Of a DNA stretch of 64,000 nt, positions 1 to 11,478 are shown piece by piece. Source of the DNA: Leptodontidium sp. MPI-SDFR-AT-0119 (taxonomy: Eukaryota; Ascomycota; Leotiomycetes; Helotiales; Leptodontidiaceae). The stretch is from positions 496,001 through 560,000 of the forward strand of contig JAHLEZ010000002.1 in assembly GCA_020726505.1 (NCBI GenBank), read 5' to 3'. The position numbers and the translations under genes were made by a program. Within the stretch, counting starts at the first letter, position 1. Every line of letters starts with the position of its first letter. The notes beneath the pieces were generated by a model. The model made no database searches. It saw only the letters and a program-made list of their open reading frames with translations, and was not told the DNA's origin.

Positions 1-427
1 CAGCTACGGTTCTGACATTTCGGTTGGATCGCAATCCGATGTATGGTAACGAATAAGCGCTTCGCGTCCTGTCAGACCCGTGAGATCTGATTACGTTAAA
101 CTGAGGCGTGGGAACGGATATTTAGGAGTCGTTGTGGCCGATGTGGTGATATTTTGGGAGCTTTCGGCGCAGTCTCACTCAACCATAAGCATCTGCCACC
201 GCCAAGCTGTGGAAGGTTGTTTTGTCTCTGAACTTCGCATCTTACACCAAATTGGTGGAGATGATCGTCGAGTATATAGTAGGTGATGATTGTGCTCTTG
301 TGCCGTGTTATTGCATTGTTCAATATTTCTCACTTCCAACGATTTTCCGTTCCACCTTCGTTGGTCTTTTTATTTCCTATCTCCTTCCCCGTCAGTTCAT
401 TCTTGTTTTGTCTCTCTTAGTTCATTA
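1..427. other. Intergenic / promoter region
   Basis: No coding potential is visible. A TATA-like tract (GAGTATATAGTA, around 269-280) and a pyrimidine-rich stretch (about 345-420) lie just before the SGNH hydrolase start codon, as is common for fungal promoters. Confidence 0.4.
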
Positions 428-1576
428 ATGGCCTCCCTCCTTCAGGTCTCGGCGTTGCTTGCACTCTTTAGCTTCGCTACTGCTACTCCCATTCCTGCTG
501 GGAATAAATCAGAAGCATGTGCCTTCAATCTTCCAGCATCTTATGCTGCTCTTGGAGATAGTTTTGCAGCTGGACTCGGTTCTGGCTTCCTTGTCGACGA
601 TGATAGTACGCAAGCATGACTGTTCCCTTCCCGATACACTACTAACATTCCAAGTTCAATGCCAACGTCAAAATGGCTCATATCCATCTCAACTCTTCGA
701 ACTCAACCCATTCAATGGCAACCCGTCAAGCTTCGACTTCGTTGCCTGCTCTGGCGACGAACTTGATGACATCGATGCCCAAATTGCAAAGCTTGCGTAC
801 AAGAAATTTGACCTCGTCACATTGACTATCAGCGGAAATGACTTTGGGTTCGGCGACATTGCAGTACGTTGAATTATTCTATTTTCATGTTCAAGGCTAA
901 TCCATATATTCAGGAAGCATGTGTCTATCAAACTCTCTCTCCCAACATCACCGACCCACAGCAAGTCTGCAATACAGCCTTCGCCATCGGCGAAGCTCAA
1001 GTTGCGGACAAGACAATCTGGGACAAATTCGACCAGAAACTCTCCCTCGTCAAATCCACGTCTCTCAACAAAGGAGGCCGTATCTTCGTCACAGGCTACG
1101 CTAAATTCTTCGCTGCCCCCATCGAAGGAGATGCATGCGATTCCATCTCATTCTTCCCCATCCCACAACTAGCAGCCCTCAACATGACCGCCGCCAACCG
1201 CCGTCGTGCCAATGCCCTGACTGTCGCAGTCAACCAAGGTATCAAGAGATCCGTCGCAAAGAGCGGCTCTGATGTACAATTCGTCGATTTCGATAAACTC
1301 TATGAAGGACGCAGATTTTGCGAGGCAAAGAATGCAGATGATCCTATTGGAGCCAACAATCCGAATGTCTTCTTCAATGATCTGACGACTGTCTTGCCAG
1401 TCCCTGGTGTCGCGGATGTTGCGAAACAGACGCCTGGGTTGAAGGTGGATATCACGAATGTGTTGCAGCAGAGCTCTGTCTTTCATCCGAAGATTGGAGC
1501 GCACCGGATTTTGGCTGCGGAGTTGAACCTTAGAATTTTATTTGATTCGGTCATTCCAGTTAGTTCTCATGTTTGA
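428..1576 (+). CDS. Secreted SGNH/GDSL-family esterase-lipase
   Basis: Three exons are inferred: 428-605, 655-863 and 914-1576. The introns are 49 and 50 bp, and the first has an ACTAAC branch site. The product is 349 aa. Residues 1-19 form a hydrophobic signal peptide, so it is probably secreted. SGNH block I is GDSFAAG (43-49, nucleophile Ser45), block III is GND (120-122), and the C-terminal FHP....H (319-326) supplies the catalytic His326. Such enzymes hydrolyse esters of lipids or acylated polysaccharides; the substrate cannot be told from sequence. The start is the first ATG that yields a signal peptide. Reading through intron 1 hits a stop at once, which supports splicing. The family is firm and the precise activity unknown. 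Confidence 0.88.
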
Positions 1577-1944
1577 ACTAAATTCGGAAAGGTAGTTCTA
1601 TAGATGTCTTGGAGTATGCTGGAGTTATGATGGGGGAAATGCGTGTTTATGGTTGGCGTTTAGGAGCTTTGGTTAGGAAGAAACAATATAATTTACTGTT
1701 TAAGTTACAAATACCTTCTGTAACTCAATATCGCAATTTCAATCTGCGGTGACAGTAAAGCGCACAAGTCTCCTCTCTTATGACCTGTAAACAACCAGTT
1801 CCAAAGCAAAGCCTGACCCAAAAGGGCCAAGCGAAGCGGCCGCACCCTTTTCCAAAAAGTTGCGATTTCGGATGTTGATTTCAAAGACCCTTCGTCGAAG
1901 TGCTGCATCACGACAATCGAGCAGAGGAGATCCAAAGAAAAGCC
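1577..1944. other. Intergenic
   Basis: 3' region of the hydrolase and 5' region of the BolA gene. No gene or RNA recognised. Confidence 0.4.
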
Positions 1945-2406
1945 ATGGCAGAGACAGCAGGCGTTACGCAAGAGGTGCTGAAGGAGAAGATCACCCAGAG
2001 CTTAGGAGCCGTCCATGTCGAAATCGAGGATATGTCTGGTGAGGACCCCGCTACCCCTCCATGCGACCCCTTGGAAATGCATTCTACCCCTGATATTTCT
2101 GTACCTGGATAGTATATTTCATTGTGTCTTTGGTTTGGTGTTGTGTAGAGCTAATTCGAGCAATTAGGTGGCTGTGGACAAGCCTACTCTGCTATAATTG
2201 TGTCTTCGCTATTCGAGAAGAAGACGACGCTTGCTAGACATCGACTTGTTAATACGGCGTTGAAGGCGGAGGTTGCTGCTATTCATGCCTGGACGCCAAA
2301 GTGCTATACGCCTGAACAATGGGAGAAGTTGGTAGCAGAGGGGAAGGCTGTGGTTGCGCCGGGCAAGGAGACAAATGGGGAGGTGGTCAATGGGACAACT
2401 GCTTGA
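1945..2406 (+). CDS. BolA-like protein (Fra2/Bol2 type)
   Basis: Two exons, 1945-2038 and 2168-2406, give 110 aa. Splicing (donor GTGAGG, acceptor TTAG, 129-bp intron) restores the BolA core: EDMSG joined to GCGQAY, then ARHRLVN, then [14 protein letters not shown]. The Cys of the GCG motif and the His of RHR are the positions that, in BolA/monothiol-glutaredoxin complexes, help bind a shared [2Fe-2S] cluster. The short length, lack of an obvious mitochondrial presequence and the YTPEQW ending fit the cytosolic Fra2/Bol2 branch, which works with Grx3/4 in iron sensing in yeast. The C-terminal tail (about 20 residues, rich in V/G/T) is not part of the domain. Family assignment is firm; cytosolic location and iron role are inferred. 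Confidence 0.85.
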
Positions 2407-3060
2407 GGGATGGATGGATAGATCAATGAAATGCATTCGGACCGTCTTGGGCTATCTCAAGATTCTGGGAAAGGAAAGGAAGGGGAGGTCAAGTCGGGTT
2501 TTTGGGGGAGTTAATGGGTTGAGAAATACGATTGCCAGGGAGAATGGGATGGTTCCGTAAGTCCCGACAGCATGACGAAGGCTTGGTAGAGCGAGAGATT
2601 GAGTGGATAAAGGGCACTCTACCTTTTGATTTATGGGTAAATACAGGGCAACAAGGCAAGGCCTCGAGGAAGTGAACTTTGGAGTGAAAAACATGTGAGG
2701 GCATTCGATGCCCGAGTTCACTGGCATATCAAATGGAACAATGCACTGTCTTCGGCCTAATCGTATTGATTCTCTTCAAGCTTGGCAAGGCTACCAAAAC
2801 CTGCTGGCCAAGATTTTTTTTTTGACTCATCCATGTCAATGAGTGACAGTCAACTTCGATCTGGCTCCCCTTGGTGTGCTGTCATGGCCGTGTTGTCTTT
2901 CCCTGGACGTTGATAGCTTCCCCTCACAATCCGTTCGGATGGTCCCCTAATGCTTTCCAAGTGAGGTCACCAACAGTAATCATTCGAACTCTGAGGAGTT
3001 TCTCGTGCCGCCGGTGTACTGATGTTGGATATCTCCAGTACTCGAGGCTTTCAGTGCAAC
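2407..3060. other. Intergenic (convergent)
   Basis: Lies between the 3' ends of the BolA gene and a small minus-strand gene. Contains a T9 run near 2815. No further coding unit is supported. Confidence 0.4.
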
Positions 3061-3288
3061 TCATGTCGTTTTGCTCATACGTTGGGCAACGAGACTGAAA
3101 ACTGCCACTGAAGACATGAATAGGACTATGTTGTAGAACTAAAACGGGTGAATAATATATCAAAATGAATGGAACGCCATACTTACTGCATTTCTCGAAT
3201 ATGCACTCTCCTCGGCATCTGTACGAGCCTCGACGAAGAGCCGGCGGAGGTTAGGGAGGTTTGCCTTTGACGATGCGATTAGACTCAT
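3061..3288 (-). CDS. Small single-pass membrane protein (59 aa)
   Basis: Two small minus-strand exons, 3288-3187 (34 codons) and 3138-3061 (25 codons plus stop), flank a 48-bp intron with a perfect GTAAGT donor and a TTTTAG acceptor; both boundaries are in phase 0. The joined product has a charged N-terminal half (RRLFVEARTDAEE) and a hydrophobic C-terminal segment (FYNIVLFMSSVAVFSLVAQ, about residues 35-53), followed by a short basic tail. That layout fits a tail-anchored protein or a small mitochondrial membrane subunit, but I do not recognise the family. It sits head-to-head with the AP-1 beta gene, 413 bp away. Support comes from splice signals, phase match and the clean membrane helix; there is no homology evidence. 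Confidence 0.55.
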
Positions 3289-3701
3289 GATGATCGTTGA
3301 ACATGAAAAGGGGTTGTCTCTCCTTACCATTTATTTGACTCTCGAGATACCGCAGAGACCCGTTGTTTCAAGTCCCATGTATTTTGGCAGGGAAATGCAA
3401 GTGAAGTCTGTGGTTGCCCCCCTTGTTCTCGACGATGACTAGCGCCAAATCGTGAGACCAGAACCACAGAAGGCTGAAGCTGTCAACACCTGGGCAGTCG
3501 AGAGAGCATCAACCTCCACTTTCCACAACCACGAATCCTCCAATACACTCCGAGCGCATACATTCGAGCCACATCTGCGACGCCAATATCAAGCATAGTC
3601 ATAGTCCTCCCAGCGATTTGCACAAAGCTGCCGCCTCACCGTACAATTAGGACGAGCCGAGGGCATATGAGGGGCGCCTCAAATCGCCATCTGTGTGAGC
3701 G
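3289..3701. promoter_or_regulatory. Bidirectional intergenic region (small membrane protein / AP-1 beta)
   Basis: A 413-bp gap between two divergent start codons. No canonical TATA box stands out; it should hold the promoters of both genes. Confidence 0.4.
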
Positions 3702-6065
3702 ATGGCGGTAAACAGGATCAAAGGGGCCTTCGCGGTACCCAAGAAAGGCGAAACCTTCGAGCTGAGAGCCGGTCTGGTCTCACAGTATGCGTACGAGCGC
3801 AAGGAAGCTATTCAGAAGACCATCATGTCCATGACCTTGGGCAAGGATGTGTCTGCGCTGTTCCCCGATGTGCTGAAGAATATTGCAACGGCGGATCTGG
3901 ATCAGAAGAAGCTGGTATATCTGTACCTAATGTACGTATACTACTTCCTGCGGAACTTTTACTGGGAGTCAAGGAGCTCATCCGTCTGTTAGGAATTATG
4001 CCAAATCACATCCCGATCTGTGTATTCTGGCCGTCAACACGTTCGTTCAAGACTCCGAAGATCCAAATCCGCTAGTAAGAGCGCTGGCAATCCGGACAAT
4101 GGGATGTATCAGGGTGGATAAAATGGTAGACTACATGGAGGAACCGCTACGGAAAACATTACGAGACGAATCTCCCTATGTACGGAAAACGGCTGCGATA
4201 TGCGTTGCGAAGCTCTTCGATCTAAACCCCACGATGTGTCTGGAAAATGGCTTCCTGGAGACGTTACAAGAAATGATCGGGGATCCAAATCCTATGGTGG
4301 TGGCCAACTCTGTTACGGCACTGGTTGAGATCAACGAGGCCGCCCCAGAAACCAAGGCACTGCGAATAACTCCTGCTACGCTCAAGAAGATGTTGATGGC
4401 TCTCAACGAGTGCACGGAGTGGGGAAGAGTGACTATTCTTACGACCTTGGCCGACTATAAGGCACAGGATGTGAAGGAGTCAGAGCATATCTGCGAAAGA
4501 GTTTCGCCCCAGTTCCAGCATGTAAACCCCAGTGTGGTGTTGGCGGCTGTGAAAGTTGTCTTTTTGCACATGAGGAATGTCAGCCAGGAGCTGAACAAGC
4601 AATATTTGAAGAAAATGGCCCCTCCACTTGGTAAGTTATCAAGTCCTCTCACTGATTCCGATACTAACTTGTTTTAGTTACCCTTGTGGCATCAGCACCA
4701 GAAGTTCAATACGTTGCTTTGAGAAACATTGATTTGTTGCTTCAGGCCAAGCCAGATATTCTCAGCAAGGAGCTTCGAGTTTTCTTCTGCAAGTACAATG
4801 ATCCACCATACGTCAAGCTTCAGAAATTGGAAATTATGGTACGGATAGCCAACGACAAAAACGTGGATCAGCTCTTGGCAGAATTGAAGGAGTACGCCCT
4901 GGAAGTCGATATGGACTTTGTTCGAAGAGCTGTCAAGGCTATCGGCCAAGCAGCCATTAAGATTGAGAGTGCCAGTGAGAAGTGTGTCAACACACTGCTT
5001 GATCTCATTGCCACCAAGGTCAATTATGTTGTTCAGGAGGCTATCGTAGTCATCAAAGATATCTTCCGCAAATACCCCGGTTACGAAGGCATTATTCCTA
5101 CGCTGTGCAAATACATCGACGAACTGGATGAGCCAAATGCACGAGGTGCCCTCATCTGGATTGTTGGAGAGTATGCCGAGAAGATCAGCAATGCCGATGA
5201 GATCCTAGCAGGATTCGTAGAGGGTTTCATGGAAGAGTTCACGCAAACCCAGCTGCAAATTCTGACCGCGGTTGTGAAGCTATTCTTGAAGAAGCCTGAC
5301 AATAACCAAGGTTTGGTGCAGAAGGTCTTGCAAGCAGCAACAGCCGAGAACGACAATCCTGATATCAGAGATAGAGCGTATGTCTACTGGCGTCTGCTTT
5401 CAGGGGATCTCCAAGTTGCAAAGGTATGTAGAGGCTGCCACTCTGACCTCGACGGAAAGCTGACAAAATAGAACATCATCCTCTCCGACAAGCCTCCTAT
5501 CACCACTACCATGTCATCTCTCCCTCCCGCGCTTCTAGAACAACTTCTCACGGAGCTATCTACCCTCGCCTCAGTCTACCACAAGCCACCCGAGACTTTC
5601 GTCGGCCACGGCCGCTATGGAGCTGACGCCATCCAGCATGCCGCTATTCAAGAACAACGCCAAGACGCCGCCGACAACCCAATTGCAGCTGCAGCCATTG
5701 CCGCTCAAAACGGTACCCAGAATAATGCCGAGAACCTCCTCGATATTGATTTTGACGGTGCAGCTCCAGCATCAGCTGACGCGCCTCCAAGTGGCGGAGC
5801 ATCCGGTCTCGAGGGATTGGCTGGCACACCGCAAAGAGTTGCCAGTCCAGCTGCTGGTCCTCCGCCTGGCGCGAGCAGTATGGATGATATGATGGGTCTC
5901 TTCGACATGAACGGAAGCAGCTCTTCGGCACCGCCAGGTCAAAACGATATGATGAACGGCTTTGCAGGCTTGGATCTCGGTGGATCTCAACCCCCTTCAG
6001 CACAAACGCAATTGCACGGTGATTCGTCGAAAAAGACAAATGAGGATTTGCTAGGCATGTTTTAG
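3702..6065 (+). CDS. apl2: AP-1 adaptor complex large subunit beta
   Basis: Four exons (3702-3931, 3993-4630, 4678-5423, 5472-6065), introns 61, 47 and 48 bp; product 735 aa. The N-terminal roughly 580 residues are the adaptin/HEAT trunk, with hallmark segments [28 protein letters not shown] and [16 protein letters not shown]. The last ~150 residues are a low-complexity hinge rich in Ala, Gly, Pro and Ser with LLDIDF and EDLLGMF, resembling clathrin-box/hinge motifs. There is no C-terminal appendage (ear), as in yeast Apl2 and unlike animal beta-1. The protein would act at the trans-Golgi/endosome, linking cargo and clathrin in AP-1 vesicles. Start chosen at [10 protein letters not shown], the expected beta-adaptin N-terminus. 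Beta-2 is less likely because an AP-2 beta would normally carry an ear, but the two paralogues are similar. Confidence 0.92.
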
Positions 6066-6313
6066 ACAGTTGGTTGATTAGTACTGTAGTTTTCTGGGCG
6101 AGGGAAAACAAAAGATTATTGGCTTGGGCTTGATTGATCAATGGATGATGCATTGAAGACTGGCGAATGGGATGCAAATGAAGTTATCATTCAAGTTTCT
6201 TAATGATTATTTTCATTATAACTTGACTTGTGATACAAGATACACATCCACATCGTGCCAAGTACCGCTACTTATATTTCCTGAGAATCTATCACCCATG
6301 TTCGTTAAGAAAC

Positions 6314-7947
6314 TCACTCATCACTATCTTCCTCGCTTGATAGAAATGCCAGCTCTGGGTTGAGCCTCCGCTTCCTCGCTGGAGGCTGATCATCGCCCTC
6401 ACTCCCACTCCCATCTTTACTCCCACTCCTTGCCTTCTTCGCACCACCCTCCTCACCACTCTCCTCGTCATCCTCATTACTGGGCTCCTTTAAACTCTTC
6501 TTAACAGCCCCTCTACTCCGCCTCCCACTCTCCAACCCCCAAGCCTTGTCCCCCTCCTTCACAGCCTCCAAATCCGCCTGCAACTCTCTCATCTCCTTGA
6601 TCTCCCTCGCTCTGGCATCGCTGTACCGCCCCGTCATTCCAATCTCCTTCAACACGTTCTGCAAATGCCGGATCTTCGCCTTGCTGTCGTCCCCGTACTG
6701 CTTGAGCTCAAATTGCCAGATCTTCTTCATCCCGCACTTCCCAAGCTGGCTTTGCAGCGTCTTGATCTGCGCTTCGTCTGGTGAAAGGTCTGCGGCTGTC
6801 TTGGCTTTCGAGGCAGCTTTTGCCTTTGGGGCTTTGGGTTCTTTGGCTTTCTTTTCGCCTTTAGGGGCTCGTTGACGTTTGGGTTTGGGGGTGGGGTCGA
6901 GCACGATGGACATCTCGGATTCGGAGCCTGCGTCGGGTTTAGAAGCGGGATGGTCTTCTGCGTCTGAGTCTGGGGCTTTGGTGGAGGATTTAGGGGTGTC
7001 TTTCTTGGGTGTTGAGAGAGGCTTGGGAGCGGGTTTGTCGTCCTCTGATTCGGCGTCTGAATCTACTATGGCTTTGGCGGACTTCTTAGGAGTAGCTTTC
7101 TTTGGTGTTGCCTTCTTGGGAGGAGCAGGTTTCTTCTTCGGCGCAGAAGCTTCACTGTCTAGTTCACCCTCGGACCCGTCGCTGCCCACTATCTTCGCCT
7201 TGCCCTTCGATTGGCGCTTGACAGGTGTTTTGGTCTTGGGCTTCGCCTTGCTCTTCTTCTTGGGCGCCTCACTGTCATCGGAGTCTTCAATGCTCAGTTC
7301 CTCTTCCGACTCCTCATCCGGAATATCTTCATCTGAGATATCCTCGCTTTCGGATTCAACTTTCGCCTTGCTCTTCGATTGTCTCTTCGCTGGAGCTTTG
7401 CCCTTCCCCTTCCCCTTAGGCCCCTTCTTCTTCTTTGGCGCCTCGCTATCCTCCGAGTCTCCGAATGCAGAAGCTTCACTCTCCTCACTGGGTGTCACTT
7501 CTGTAAGCTCAGAAGTCTCTTCCTGGCTGGGCGTGTCTGCTTTCTTCTGTCGCTTTGTAGCCCGTGCTTTTGGTTCTGGAGCAGCTCTCTTCGTGCCTTT
7601 CTTGACTGGCGCAGCTTTCTTCGGCGCAGGCGCTGCTTTCTTCACCACTTTCGGCTTCGGCGCAGGGACTACTGGCTCTTCTGTCGCATCGGCCAATTCG
7701 CTCTACAAACACGTCATATTAGTACACAATCTCTTCTCGCGATTGTGCGACTTACTGCATAGTCTTTGATAATCTTCTTGGACTTGTCCTTCCATGATTC
7801 ATTGGAGAGGAACCCGGTGTCGAGTCCTAGATCCGCTTCGACTTTGTTGCGGACATTGCGCACAGTGAGAGTTTCTGGGTCCGTTGAATGTAGGGTTTTG
7901 ATTACGGCATAAATGCCGTCGACAATTTCTTTCTCGGAGGGAGCCAT
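6314..7947 (-). CDS. DEK_C-domain chromatin protein, HIRIP3-like C-terminus
   Basis: Two exons on the minus strand (7947-7756 and 7702-6314, 53-bp intron with GTAAGT donor) give 526 aa. Residues 1-64 form a DEK C-terminal-type helical domain (EIVDGIYAVIK ... SKKIIKDYA), a fold used for DNA or chromatin contact. Residues ~70-370 are a highly charged, low-complexity linker of Lys/Pro/Ala blocks alternating with Ser/Asp/Glu blocks, typical of nuclear proteins. A compact region follows (QIKTLQSQLGKCGMKKIW ... LKEIGMTGRYSDARAREIKEMRE); its spacing resembles the C-terminal block of the human H2A chaperone HIRIP3. The end is acidic (LSSEEDSDE). I infer a nuclear histone chaperone or transcriptional co-regulator; no biochemical activity can be read directly. 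Confidence 0.82.
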
Positions 7948-9123
7948 CGTGGGTGTGGGTTGTTTCTTGGAGACTGTGTCGATGGAGAGGTGTCCAGGAG
8001 GTGGTGTTGATGGTGGAGAGGACGAGGCTGAGGGGAAACCGCGTTCAAAGTCGCGTGGACGCGGAGGATGGTGGGCCGTGTGTTTTACAGGGGGCGATAA
8101 CCGAGATCTTCTCCAAGGACTTGTTTACTCTGTCCACAGACTCATCACTTTCTTGGAAAATCAATTTATTTATGCCTAGATGGCTTGGGATAGCCTCCGT
8201 TAAATCAAATTTCTGTCAAGTCCTCGAACTTTTGGTTTTAGATGTATTTTTTTTACGATCTCTTTAACTGCAATTCACATTCTGGTAATTCTGACTAATT
8301 CACAAAAGTGCAATACTTGGAATCTACGTTTTAGAATTACTCAAGTAGTAGGGAACACTTTCTTGCGAGAGCACAACGATCAGCCAATATCTATATTAGA
8401 GCTTGCATTGCCATCCACATAAGTTAGCATATATCTCTCTAGTTCCGGGACCACTCTGCTTTGGGAAGCCTTGGCGTTGTTGCGAGCTTCCAATTTACCC
8501 AAACCAGGAGCTCCAGCTAATGACTTTCTACGCCAATGAGAACAAGATGATGAGAGATTTGAAGCTGATTCTCGACGAAGCTACGACGGCATAAACCCAA
8601 TTAGGCCTACTTTTGCCCTGACTGGAAGTTGGTGGCGATTGCTGAAGCTTATGTGATGCGGCTGCGTGGCTGTGCTTTGCGAACTAGAAAGCTGTGCAAC
8701 AGAAGAGAAGAGAGCCTATGGCCGACTATCATTGGCCAAATTTCGAATTAAATGTCAGCAGTCTAATCCATCGTATGTACCTTTAATCCACAGGACTTGC
8801 ATTTGATAAATTTCATTCGCAATGGCAACACCCAGTGCTTCATGGAAAGCCCAAAGGGGCAATCGCTTGTTATTGAAGGCAACCCAGCTGGCTTTATGGC
8901 CTTAAATCTTACCTCACATATTTTCAAATGCTCACAATTTTTCCATCGGTGATACCGACAATGGTGGAGAGTGGAGATTTGAGTTTGGAATATGAACATC
9001 AACATTTGATGTTGGTTCTCTGTATAAGTACAGACTTTCTCCCTCCAAGGAATCGATATTAGACAAGTTTCACAACAAACACATTTCTACAGCCAGCACT
9101 TTCAATAAACTCTCACTTTCAAC
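7948..9123. other. Intergenic (about 1.2 kb)
   Basis: Divergent promoter region of the chromatin protein and of the secreted protein at 9124. A TATA-like TGTATAAGTA lies at about 9019-9029, roughly 100 bp before the secreted-protein ATG. No additional gene is supported. Confidence 0.4.
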
Positions 9124-9991
9124 ATGATTCACATATTGGTGCGTGTGGCAGTAGCCGCAATCCTTTCCACCGGCGTTGTCTCCGCTCTGAACATCACAGA
9201 GGGGGAGCAGTTTGGCTTCGAACTCCAAAACACCACCCACCCTGACGGCACGCCAAAGCCTCAATGGGTACCATCCCAAGCCCTCCTCGACGATCAAAAG
9301 GCTCGCATGGAGACCTACTACATCGTTGACCCTGCCACCAACAAGACAATTCTCAACCCAGTCAATGACCATTCGCTTGCAAAGCGCAACGACTTCAACC
9401 CGTATGATGGAGCGGAATGCCGCATGGTGTTCGAGCATCATTATAATATCGCACAATGCTGTGGAGGAGAGCATTGCGAAGATTGCTCGACTGAGACGAC
9501 CGAGTTCAGAATCTTGGACCACAAGAACAGCGACACGAATTTTGCCGTATTCGATATGGACCCGGGAAACTGGGAATATTATCAGTGAGTACTTGCAATA
9601 GTTCTAGTTTCAATTGTTTACTTCGAGGACAAAAGAGCACAGCTGACAGTCGATACAGATTGAATGGTCACCGTGGATGGTGGGGTATTGCGAACTGGGG
9701 CTGGGATAAGTGGTATGCCATTGACTCTGCGTACGGCCACATCGAGGGTGCTACCACGGATCGTGGTAAGTTTGGATTCCCTCAATCTTGTCACTCGTAG
9801 TTCCAATTATTGACGTCGTTTTGCAGATATGAAGGGAGGAGAGTATTGTTGGTATGCTCAAGGCTCCGCGTGGTGGGGATACTGGGGAGAAGCTGCATGC
9901 TCCAGGTAAGTCTTAGGATTGGAGATAATTTATAGTTCAGATCACTAACCACCAACCCTTACTCAGCTATTGTTCCGCCTTCAATTGGTAA
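9124..9991 (+). CDS. Trp/Cys-rich secreted protein with Kex2-type site (candidate effector)
   Basis: Four exons (9124-9584, 9659-9765, 9827-9905, 9967-9991), introns 74, 61 and 61 bp, all GT-AG and in phase; 223 aa. A signal peptide spans about residues 1-21. A dibasic LAKR site at 85-88 could be cut by a Kex2-like protease, releasing a C-terminal domain of about 135 residues. That domain is rich in Cys and Trp (QCCGGEHCEDC, RGWWGIANWGWDKWY, SAWWGYWGEAACS, YCSAFNW). The tiny final exon encodes only eight residues but adds a Cys. I do not recognise the family. The pre-pro layout, cysteines and extracellular targeting fit a secreted effector or antimicrobial-like protein; that is inference. Confidence 0.78.
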
Positions 9992-11478
9992 ATGGAAGAT
10001 CTGGGATGTGTGTTCATGGGTGGCGTTGCTTTGACAACTCAATGACGAGTCACGGGATTGGTACAGTGTTTCAATTTCAGTTTCCTTACTGTTGGGTTTA
10101 GGTAGAAATCATGTTCATTTTTGAAATTTATTGTCTGTCGTTCAGATTCAACTTTTTATTCTGAGAGAGATACTTTGATAAAATCACAAAGTGACTTTCG
10201 CCGACTGTCAAACATTGGCGCCTTCGATCGGCTACTGTGCCTCGTTCAAGATCAGAAGCAGACTTCATCGATTCCTGTTCTACACTATCTCGGCCGACAT
10301 ATCCATCTCTTTATGTATCAAACATTTTACTCATTTCTTCAGCGCATATTATTATCTACTTTCAACGCCATCGTTACCTTCCAATCTTAATCCGCGAAAG
10401 TACTTGCTCGGGTATACAATCACGTGAGAGTGTAAACAGACCGGTCTTCGTCAAGACGTCATTCGTTGTAACGTAGACTAGGTAGGAGGGGTGGCCTACA
10501 ATAAGTGTCTGTATTTCTAATTGGATTGGTTTATACTGGAGCGAAGCAAGGCCTGTAGGCTATGGTTCTAAACTAGAAACCGTTCCGAGTCAAGCAGAGG
10601 ATTCTCTTAGGAGAATGCTTTCACGAATGTGCCCGTTACCCTGCTAGCTATAGTTTAATATCAACTGAATTTCAAAGCTGCCGATGAGAGCATTCGTTCT
10701 TTAGCTTTCTAAAAGTTCAAAATCTCAATTAGATTCGGCACCAGCACGCCACCGAGCGCCTAGGTAAGCTCTGTGGTTGACTTCAAGGAAACTCGATTCT
10801 CATCGACATGGAAGGGCCTTCACAGTATCATAAAAAGAAGTAACGTCCGTCCCTGCGTCCTGAGACACACACTATCACGAAACAAATTTATAGTTTTGGA
10901 ATCACAATTTTTTTCTTAATAAGTTTATAAAGTTGTATCAATATATTACTTTTTTTTTTTTGACTCAGTCTATTTCTTCTTAAAGAGACTACGAAATAAT
11001 AAGAAAAAAGTGCAATTAATTATACTATTGATCCTTTTATTTACGTTACTAATCGCCGCTTTCATTATTCCCCCTTATTTAATCGCGATTATTAAAGCCT
11101 TTCCAACCAAAATCGGAGCGCTTGAGAAAAAGTTTTGCCACGAAATAATATAACTTTAAATTTTAAAGATACTTAGGGGGGGAAGAATATAATGCAAGAG
11201 TTACGCTAGTATAATAAAAGAGCCTACATGTTTTAGTGCTTAATTATTATATTAGCTTAGATAGAATCACGCCTGGGCTATCTATATTTTACTTAGCCAT
11301 GATTCTTAGGCCTAATCACGTGTGTGGCGCAAGAGCAGGTTTCTTGAACATTTTATCGGTAGGTGGCAGCAGGCTGGTGCCTGGTTTGACATGCTCGTTG
11401 TAGAGATAATCAAAACAACAATCAAGACCGCGAGCTCAACTTAGGACGGAAACTCGGACCCGCTTCCAAGACTGCATC
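9992..11478. other. Intergenic, partly AT-rich relic
   Basis: The first part is ordinary non-coding sequence. From about 10,890 to 11,310 the DNA becomes AT-rich with long T/A runs and broken TTAATTAT-type tracts, resembling a RIP-eroded transposon relic, but no element could be identified. Confidence 0.4.

Noticed and set aside
6879..7769. 296-codon plus-strand frame opposite the DEK_C gene
   Set aside because: It is the antisense of the Lys/Glu/Ser/Ala-rich linker, which gives few stops on the other strand; no domain, and the minus-strand gene is well supported.
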